In this document: piece after piece, positions 1-4,747 of the stretch | Layout of the letters: every line of letters begins with the position of its first letter | Numbering within the stretch: the stretch's first letter is position 1 | Assembly (NCBI GenBank): GCA_030590185.1 | Contig: JAUUZB010000080.1 | Span: 1 to 9,268, forward strand | Source of the DNA: Deltaproteobacteria bacterium | Lineage (GTDB): Bacteria; Myxococcota; XYA12-FULL-58-9; JAUUZB01 | Direction of reading: 5' to 3' | DNA: 9,268 nt | Program-made: the position numbers and the translations under genes | Notes under the pieces: model-generated | Databases searched by the model: none | Told to the model about the DNA's origin: nothing | Seen by the model: only the letters and a program-made list of their open reading frames with translations

Positions 1-807
1 CACCGCTTTTTCGTCGGTCAAGGGCGGCGCCGGCAGGGCGGGGTCGACACCGTCGGCCAAGGGCACCAGATACGGGACGGCGTCATCGGACCAGGCGGCG
101 CGGAAGTCCTCGGTCACGCCTCCGCAACACTTGCTGAAACGCGCGTCGCAGGGTTTGCCGTCGAAGGTCAGCACCAGGCCGCGGGTGTCCTGGATCGCCT
201 CGGCCACATGGGGGGCCCGAACGCGACCTACGCCCTGATAACGTTGGCAATGGTCGTCGGCGCAGACGTCGAAGAGGTCGTGGGCCTCGCGATCATACCA
301 ACGCACGATCTCATCCGCGGTTGCTGTGGTGGTGCGCGAGGCGGCGGCTGGTGGCGGCGTGGGTCCGGTACCCTTGGCGTTCAACTGCGCGAGCAGCCAG
401 CTACGGGAAACCATCGCGTGGGCACGGGCGAGATCCAACGGCGAGGTGTCTCGCATCTCCGAGCAGATCACCGACGTAATGTACGTCTCGAGCGGCACGT
501 CGTTGACTGCGGTGAGGCGCTCACCGGCGACCGGCAGGATCCGTAACCGGCCACGAAAGGTCTGGGTCTCGGTCTGCTCCCAGTGAAAATCGATGCCGAT
601 GGTCGCCTCGAGGGAGAACCGGCTGGTGGTCTCGTCGGCGGGGGTGAGCACCACCTCGCCACCGCCACCGGGCGAAAACACGTGCTCCCCCGACCGCACC
701 GCCCCCCCGGCAGCGTCGAAGAACCCACCGTCGAGCTGAACCCGCACGGTCTCGACATTCTGCACCAGACCCACGGCAATGGTCGGCTCCTGTTTCACGT
801 CACTCAC
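1..807 (-). CDS. SpoIID/LytB-domain protein (partial, 3' end outside window)
   Basis: SpoIID/LytB proteins cut or remodel peptidoglycan glycan strands; SpoIID itself is a lytic transglycosylase acting on denuded strands. The visible 269 codons hold a beta-rich N-terminal part (about 1-100) and then the SpoIID core. PLETYITSVICSEM (105-118) places Glu117 where SpoIID has its catalytic Glu, followed by ARAHAMVSRSW (128-138), like the family's A-AV-ARSY helix. CADDHCQRYQG (182-192) and FSKCCGGVTE (224-233) match the late Y-G and SGG-TE motifs. GTG at 807 is chosen because it makes a GTGA overlap with the upstream stop and has GAGGA six bases before it; an in-frame GTG at 798 is the alternative. 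The N-terminus (VSDVKQEPTIAVGLVQ) has no signal peptide, unlike exported SpoIID proteins. I recall a similar leaderless SpoIID/LytB type beside DUF4922 genes in Bacteroidota. The family call is firm; substrate and location are inferred. Confidence 0.88.
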   Translation of the reverse strand, partial: MSDVKQEPTIAVGLVQNVETVRVQLDGGFFDAAGGAVRSGEHVFSPGGGGEVVLTPADETTSRFSLEATIGIDFHWEQTETQTFRGRLRILPVAGERLTAVNDVPLETYITSVICSEMRDTSPLDLARAHAMVSRSWLLAQLNAKGTGPTPPPAAASRTTTATADEIVRWYDREAHDLFDVCADDHCQRYQGVGRVRAPHVAEAIQDTRGLVLTFDGKPCDARFSKCCGGVTEDFRAAWSDDAVPYLVPLADGVDPALPAPPLTDEKAV

Positions 808-1766
808 GTCACTTCCTCGGCCAAGCGCGCGAAGCGCTCCGGCGCGATCGACACCTCGCGGTAGATCCCCGCCGCCGCCGCCGCGTCGAGCCGATCAAAG
901 TGCTCGGGATCCGCGACCACCATGATCCCCGCCATCTCCAGGGCACCGGGGCTCACCGCGATACGCGCCTCCCCCTCGCCGTCAAAACAGCTCGGGCGGT
1001 GGCGCGCCCGGGGGAACAACACGGTCATGAAACGGTCGTCGCGGTACAGAGCGACGATGTTCACCATCGGCTCGGCGTCGTTGGGGTCGTCGCTGGACTC
1101 GCCACCACCGAGTGCCTCGAGCACCCCGAGCGCCGACTCGACCCGGAGCCGAGCCCCATCGAGCTCGGCATCAACAAAGACCAGGCACCGCCGCCCAAAG
1201 GTGCTCTGGGCCACCGACCCATCCAGGGTCAGCTCCCCGAGCAGCGGCGGAGCAGCGCTCTCGCAGGCTTGAAAATGAAAATGATCCGGGGCGGAGGCCC
1301 CAGCCCGCGGGCCATTATAGAAGGCCAGCATGTCAGGGCCGAGGGCGCGACTGAGCTCGAGCAACAGCCTCACCCGGCCACCGATCCGCTGCGGAACGTG
1401 CTCGCGCAGGGCAACCGTGCAGTGGTGGCGGAGGATCGGGTACGGGTTGGGCAGCAGCACCAGCTCTCCATGAGCGATGCCCCGCTCCTCCGCCGGGATG
1501 TTGCCGGGGCACAAAAAACAGGGGCGCTCGGCGACGGAGGCCGCGTCTACCTTGGCATAGGTAGAGCGCTTGCGCCCCGGGTTGACCTGCACGATCACCC
1601 GCGCGCCGTCCATCTCCAGCTCCTTGGTGCGAACCTCGCCCAGGGCCGCCTCACCAGCGCGGAAGGTAGGGAAGGTCTGGCGTTGCTGCGCGAACAGGCG
1701 GTCGACCATCGGCCGTAGGTCGGCGTTGACAACCGCGGTCTCGAGGATGATCCGATCCCAGCTCAT
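804..1766 (-). CDS. DUF4922 protein, HIT-superfamily nucleotidyltransferase/phosphorylase-like
   Basis: This 320-residue protein combines two HIT-branch signatures. CFLCPGN (83-89) resembles the Cys-X-X-Cys zinc site of GalT (CFLCAGN in E. coli). FYNGPRAGASAPDHFHFQ (149-166) carries the His-X-His-X-Gln triad (His162, His164, Gln166) in a setting like Ap4A phosphorylase and plant GDP-L-galactose phosphorylase. In those enzymes the central His forms a nucleotidyl intermediate, and a nucleotide-sugar or dinucleotide is cleaved or made with phosphate. By analogy this protein should act on a nucleotide-sugar or a sugar-1-phosphate in the cytoplasm; the actual substrate cannot be read from the sequence. 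No signal peptide is visible. The ATG at 1766 overlaps the glycosyltransferase stop as ATGA. There is no clear Shine-Dalgarno upstream, which suggests translational coupling. Pairing with a GT2 enzyme suggests that one supplies or salvages the donor sugar of the other. DUF4922 membership is from memory of the family. Confidence 0.85.
   Translation of the reverse strand: MSWDRIILETAVVNADLRPMVDRLFAQQRQTFPTFRAGEAALGEVRTKELEMDGARVIVQVNPGRKRSTYAKVDAASVAERPCFLCPGNIPAEERGIAHGELVLLPNPYPILRHHCTVALREHVPQRIGGRVRLLLELSRALGPDMLAFYNGPRAGASAPDHFHFQACESAAPPLLGELTLDGSVAQSTFGRRCLVFVDAELDGARLRVESALGVLEALGGGESSDDPNDAEPMVNIVALYRDDRFMTVLFPRARHRPSCFDGEGEARIAVSPGALEMAGIMVVADPEHFDRLDAAAAAGIYREVSIAPERFARLAEEVT
814..818 (-). 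promoter_or_regulatory. Ribosome binding site for the SpoIID/LytB gene
   Basis: The minus strand reads GAGGA six bases before the GTG at 807. It lies inside the last codons (Glu-Glu) of the upstream gene, so it supports the GTGA-overlap start over the downstream GTG at 798. Confidence 0.6.
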
Positions 1767-3148
1767 CGGGCGCGGCGCACCCGGGCGGCGAGCTCGATGG
1801 TGCGCAGCCGGTCCTTATAAAGGTCGTAGCGGTTCTTCTGCTCCAGGGAGAGGGCGCTGTCGGTGTTCCCCTCCCAGCGACGGCACCAGTACAGGGAGTC
1901 GTAGATCCTCCCGACGCGATAACTCCGGCACAGGCGCAGGGCCACCGCGTAGTCCTCGCCGTAGCTGACGTTGGGAAAGCCTATGCTGCGCAGGGTCGGG
2001 ACGTGAAAGGCCCGGGGCGCGCCGAGGCCAGCAACCCGTAGGGCGTTGTTGTGGCCGTTGGCGTCGGTCCACTCCCGGTGGTCGACCAGTCCCGGTGGCA
2101 GGGGGTTCCGGTCGAAGTCGACGGTGGAATAGGAGCCAACCACCAGGGCGTACGGCCCAGCCTCTAGCTCGGTGACGATGCGGGCTAACACGTCTGGGCT
2201 GGCGTAGAGATCGTCACTGTCGAGCTGCACCGCGAACCGACCGCAGGCCCCGGCGTGGATCGCCAGATCCCAACAGCCGCCGATGCCGAGGTCGTCACGG
2301 TCGGGCGCGAGGTGAACCAGGCGCGGATCGCCGGCCGCGATCTCGGCGAGGATCTCCGTGGTGCCGTCGGTGGAATGGTTGTCCACCACGATGACGTTGA
2401 AATCGAAGGGCGCCTTCTGAGACAGGGCGCTGCCCACGGCCTCGGCCACGGTGCGGGCACGGTCGCGCACCGGGATGATGACGCTGGCCCGTACTGGATA
2501 GACCGTATCGTCTGCGATGGGCTCGCCCGTGGGCGGCGCCAGCAGCGCGCCGATCCGCTCGAGGTGGGCGGTGGCGATCTGCTCCATCTCGATCTGGTGG
2601 TCACGGTTGCTCGGGTCCACGTAGTCGAAGATGGCCTGACCGCTCGGGCGGTCCTCCTGGCTATCGACGGGGTTGAGCGGTTCCGGGAGGTGCACCTGGG
2701 GGGCGCGCTCCGAGAGTCGGAGCCGCAGGTCGTACCAACCGCCGTGGGCGACCTCCGGGGTGTCGCGACGGATCAGCTCGATGAGCCCGGCGAGGTGTTT
2801 CGCGTTGATCAGGAGAACGGCGCCAAAGTCGAAGCTGTCGCGCAGGCTGCCCGGTTGGTAGTCGATCAACGGGTGCGGGCGCAGTTGCTGGGCTGCGTCG
2901 CGCTCGAGGAAGTCGCCATAGACCACCGCCGCGTCGGCGTCGGCCGCGCACAGGACGAGGCGTCTTAGGCTCGCCTCCGGGAGATCGGCGAGGGGCGCGA
3001 GCTGCCACAGGAGGTACTCGGCGCCCGTCTCCGCGAGCCAACCCAGAACCTCGAGCACGGCCTTTTTGCTCCACGGACCGCTCGCCTGCCGGGTTGGACG
3101 GGAGGCGGCGGCGTGGGGGGAGTCGGGGGGGATCACCTGCGCGATCAT
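1763..3148 (-). CDS. Family 2 glycosyltransferase with an extra N-terminal domain
   Basis: This 461-residue protein has a clear GT-A/GT2 domain at about 217-440. VSIIPV-type strand ASVIIPVRDR (221-230), VVDNHSTDGT (254-263), the metal- and nucleotide-binding LDSDD (309-313) and the acceptor-side SYGEDY (395-400) are all present, so it should be catalytically competent. It would move a sugar from a nucleotide donor to an unknown acceptor. The first 200 residues form a separate region with EYLLWQL (44-50), VVYGDF (75-80), HPLIDYQPGSLRDSFDFG (92-109) and GGWYDLRLRLS (136-146). It looks like a second, degenerate GT-A-like half lacking a DXD. No signal peptide or membrane segment is seen, so it is probably soluble. 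The start at 3148 is supported by AAGGAG seven bases upstream (3156-3161) and an ATGA overlap with the DUF1460 stop. The downstream ATGA couples it to the DUF4922 gene. Confidence 0.88.
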   Translation of the reverse strand: MIAQVIPPDSPHAAASRPTRQASGPWSKKAVLEVLGWLAETGAEYLLWQLAPLADLPEASLRRLVLCAADADAAVVYGDFLERDAAQQLRPHPLIDYQPGSLRDSFDFGAVLLINAKHLAGLIELIRRDTPEVAHGGWYDLRLRLSERAPQVHLPEPLNPVDSQEDRPSGQAIFDYVDPSNRDHQIEMEQIATAHLERIGALLAPPTGEPIADDTVYPVRASVIIPVRDRARTVAEAVGSALSQKAPFDFNVIVVDNHSTDGTTEILAEIAAGDPRLVHLAPDRDDLGIGGCWDLAIHAGACGRFAVQLDSDDLYASPDVLARIVTELEAGPYALVVGSYSTVDFDRNPLPPGLVDHREWTDANGHNNALRVAGLGAPRAFHVPTLRSIGFPNVSYGEDYAVALRLCRSYRVGRIYDSLYWCRRWEGNTDSALSLEQKNRYDLYKDRLRTIELAARVRRAR

Positions 3149-3867
3149 CGAGAAGCTCCTTGGCGCGGGGTTGGGGACCGCTGGAGGGCGAGGGGAGAGG
3201 CGAACGCGATGCCGCGGGTGCGGTTGCGTTGGAGGAAGTCCGCGAGGGGCTCGGCGATCACCTCGCCGGCGCGGCGTGAGGCGTGAACCAAGGTGGGCCC
3301 GTCCGCCTGGTCGAACAGCAGCCCGGTATGGAAAAAGTCGAGCCGGGCGCGAACCGACGCAATGGCGACGATGGCGCCGTGGTCGATGCGGGCCTGGGCC
3401 GTGGGTAAACGTCGCTTGGGCACCACGTGGAAGCTAGCCCGGCGCGGGGGCAGCCCCGGAATCAGGTCGAGCCTGGTGTCGATCAACCGCGATCCCTTGC
3501 CGCGGGTGCGGATCTGAACCGCGCCCCGTCGTTGGTTGCTCGTCATCCAGTCGGAAAAATAGTGAAGACGCGAGGTCCAGGCCACCCGGTTGTCGCGATA
3601 ACGGGTTTGGCGCAGCTCCCTGAGGAACCCTGTCGGACTTTGGCTGCGCGCCAGGGCGAGGACGATCTCGACCAGGGTGACGCAGTCGAAGCCAGCGAGG
3701 TTGACCACCAGGCGCTCGCGCTCTTGGGGTCCCCCGATCAGGGTGTCGGCGGCGTACGGCCGGCCGAGCAGACCCATCGCGGCCAACCGCATCCGAACAC
3801 CTACCTCGGCATCTCGGGGAAGCCGTCCCTGGAGCCCTCGCACGGCCCGTTGCCAATTGCCGCTCAC
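3145..3867 (-). CDS. DUF1460 amidase-like protein (NlpC/P60 fold)
   Basis: DUF1460 proteins are cysteine-peptidase-fold enzymes annotated as N-acetylmuramoyl-L-alanine amidase-like, expected to cut amide bonds in peptidoglycan or muropeptides. With the GTG start the protein has 240 residues. LLGRPYAADTL (33-43), VVNLAGFDCVTLVE (54-67) with the likely nucleophile Cys62, TSRLHYFSDWM (98-108), DFFHTGLL (177-184) with the likely catalytic His180, and LVHASRRAGEVI (193-204) follow the family order. GTG at 3867 is preferred because it gives a GTGA overlap with the upstream stop, the same arrangement as the other three junctions in this operon. A TTG at 3894 would add nine residues and a 31-base overlap. 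Neither start has a convincing Shine-Dalgarno at normal spacing. Neither start gives a signal peptide, so a cytoplasmic action on imported or recycled fragments is more likely than periplasmic digestion. The family call is confident; the substrate is inferred. Confidence 0.85.
   Translation of the reverse strand: MSGNWQRAVRGLQGRLPRDAEVGVRMRLAAMGLLGRPYAADTLIGGPQERERLVVNLAGFDCVTLVEIVLALARSQSPTGFLRELRQTRYRDNRVAWTSRLHYFSDWMTSNQRRGAVQIRTRGKGSRLIDTRLDLIPGLPPRRASFHVVPKRRLPTAQARIDHGAIVAIASVRARLDFFHTGLLFDQADGPTLVHASRRAGEVIAEPLADFLQRNRTRGIAFASPLALQRSPTPRQGASR
3156..3161 (-). promoter_or_regulatory. Strong ribosome binding site for the glycosyltransferase gene
   Basis: The minus strand reads AAGGAG seven bases before the ATG at 3148, within the last codons of the DUF1460 gene. 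It is the strongest Shine-Dalgarno in the operon and fixes this start. Confidence 0.65.
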
Positions 3868-4412
3868 TCCCAAACGAATTCCCAACGCCAGCAATCGGGA
3901 TCGCTGCTATCCGCGGTGCCCTGGATGTTCCTGGCGCCGGTGAGCTGTAGGGTGCGCCACATGAAGCCATAGGCGCTGTCCCGCAGGTACAGCGGGAACT
4001 CGGGATACCCCTCCACCATGAAGGTCCCGCGGTTGGCCTCCGGATCCTTGGCGATCCGCGGCTCGCCCTTGCGGTGGTAGGTACCCCACAGCCTAGCCGA
4101 CTGTTTCATCACGAACGGCACGGTGGTGAAACGCAACAGCACCCGGTAGATGCCGTTCAGATTGTCGGTGGCCAGGTCGCGACCCAGTCGGATAATCCCC
4201 TCGGGATCGTTCGGATAGAGGATCTCCGAGGCGATGCCCAAAATCGGATCAGCGTGCCGAATCGATACCCAGCTGATGGCGAGGCAGCTCTGGTAGGTCT
4301 CGACCACCTCCGGTGACAGCCTCTCCAGGAATGCCGACTCCACCGCCTCCCCGCGTGCCCGCAGCGCGCGCCGGACATAGTCAATCGCCGCACCCTTATA
4401 TAGATCATCCAT
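3864..4412 (-). CDS. Small V4R/TIGR02265-like protein, first gene of the minus-strand operon
   Basis: This 182-residue soluble protein has no signal peptide or membrane segment. The pattern is an alpha-helical N-terminal half (KGAAIDYVRRALRARG, 6-21; YPNDPEGIIRLGRDLA, 66-81), then FTTVPFVMKQSARLWGTYH (95-113), and a beta-rich C-terminal end with LTGARNIQ (157-164) and the terminal CWRWEFVW (174-181). A LGR-type motif followed by a C-terminal G...C.W.W ending recalls the V4R/heme-NO-binding-like fold and the myxobacterial TIGR02265 (DUF2378) group. These usually act as ligand-sensing or accessory modules rather than classic enzymes. The assignment is by general pattern and is tentative. The ATG at 4412 is the first start after an in-frame TGA and has only a weak Shine-Dalgarno. 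Its stop overlaps the proposed DUF1460 GTG as GTGA. As promoter-proximal gene it could be a sensor or regulator for the pathway; that role is inference. Confidence 0.6.
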   Translation of the reverse strand: MDDLYKGAAIDYVRRALRARGEAVESAFLERLSPEVVETYQSCLAISWVSIRHADPILGIASEILYPNDPEGIIRLGRDLATDNLNGIYRVLLRFTTVPFVMKQSARLWGTYHRKGEPRIAKDPEANRGTFMVEGYPEFPLYLRDSAYGFMWRTLQLTGARNIQGTADSSDPDCWRWEFVWE

Positions 4413-4435
4413 TCGAACTCATCGACCCGATTGAA

Positions 4436-4464
4436 GATATGGAGGACTACGATCGTAGTGTCAA
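4436..4464 (-). promoter_or_regulatory. Probable sigma70-type promoter of the minus-strand operon
   Basis: On the minus strand a perfect TTGACA (-35, 4464 to 4459) is followed after 17 bases by CATATC (-10, 4441 to 4436), a weak match. TATCTT, 19 bases downstream of TTGACA, is an alternative. Transcription would start near 4429, giving a very short leader before the ATG at 4412. The AT-rich setting in a GC-rich genome supports the call. Confidence 0.5.
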
Positions 4465-4486
4465 ATATAGTAGTGTCAGGCACTAC
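4446..4486. promoter_or_regulatory. Operator-like cluster of GTAGT/ACTAC half-sites
   Basis: ACTACGATCGTAGT (4446-4459) is a perfect 14-base palindrome centred in the promoter spacer. GTAGTG (4470-4475) and CACTAC (4481-4486) form a second inverted pair with a five-base gap. GTAGTGTCA occurs twice as a direct repeat (4455-4463 and 4470-4478), 15 bases apart. This is a typical layout for one or two dimeric regulators covering the -35 and spacer. On the plus strand, TATAGT (4466-4471) is a 5/6 match to a -10 box but lacks a good -35, so the cluster might also control the rightward gene. The regulator is unknown. Confidence 0.5.
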
Positions 4487-4558
4487 CATATCTAACCACA
4501 CCGACTGTTGTCATTTCTTCTTCTTGGGCGTGCGGGATATTCGCCGAAGTTGCTCCGC

Positions 4559-4652
4559 GAGACCCGAAGGGGCTCGTGGGGCTCCGGAGCGAGACACCGA
4601 AGGTGGCTCGCGGAGGCCGGAGGAGACGCCCGCAGGCGGCTCCGAAGGCTCC
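4559..4652. repeat. Three tandem hairpin units of 32-base period
   Basis: GAGAC begins each unit at 4559, 4591 and 4623, an exact 32-base period. Each unit forms a stem-loop: 4558-4576 (CGAG, A, CCC, loop GAA, GGG, G, CTCG), 4589-4611 (GCGAG, A, CACC, loop GAA, GGTG, G, CTCGC) and 4622-4643 (GGAG, A, CGCC, loop CGCA, GGCG, G, CTCC). The stem bases differ between units but pairing is kept, and all have the same internal A/G mismatch. The 10-base palindrome GCTCCGGAGC (4581-4590) links units 1 and 2. An A8 tract follows at 4653-4660. No T-tract follows on the plus strand, so it is not a standard terminator. The array sits in the probable leader of the S41-type gene. Its function is unknown. Confidence 0.6.
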
Positions 4653-4747
4653 AAAAAAAATGCACCGAAGACCAGATTGTGGGAAGCTCCCCGCCTGCCC
4701 CACTGGAGTGCCAACGTTATCGACGCTGGCGGCTCCGCGGAGAACCC

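Larger units (their letters stand above)
4413..4747. other. Divergent intergenic region
   Basis: This gap of 335 bases separates the leftward and rightward transcription units. From left to right it holds an AT-rich promoter and operator-like patch (about 4431-4500), a T/C-rich run (4511-4525), a GC-rich tandem hairpin array (4553-4652), an A8 tract (4653-4660), and the leader of the S41-type gene with the palindrome CTCCGCGGAG (4733-4742) just before the start. Reading frames stay open across much of it on both strands, but the composition and structure do not look protein-coding. Confidence 0.7.

Noticed and set aside
208..864. Small plus- and minus-strand open frames at the left end
   Set aside because: They are in other frames of the SpoIID/LytB gene, whose GTG start and truncated 3' end make it easy to miss.
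900..1718. Plus-strand open frame opposite the DUF4922 gene
   Set aside because: It lies wholly antisense to a gene with clear family motifs and has none of its own.
3868..3894. TTG start for the DUF1460 gene
   Set aside because: It adds only nine residues, no signal peptide and a 31-base overlap. The GTG at 3867 matches the NTGA pattern of every other junction in the operon. It is not fully excluded.
4508..4541. Plus-strand promoter TTGTCA (4508-4513) with GATATT (4536-4541)
   Set aside because: The spacer is 22 bases, too long for a standard promoter, and no better pair was found nearby.
4559..4652. CRISPR array or ToxI-type antitoxin repeats
   Set aside because: The units abut without spacers, so it is not CRISPR. 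No ToxN-like or Cas gene is in the window.
4622..4660. Rho-independent terminator
   Set aside because: On the plus strand the hairpin is followed by A8, not T's. On the minus strand the T8 comes before the hairpins, so neither strand gives a proper terminator.
4508..4747. N-terminal extension of the S41-type protein by 80 residues
   Set aside because: It would read through the hairpin array with Arg-rich sequence and bury the signal peptide that starts at 4748 behind a Shine-Dalgarno.
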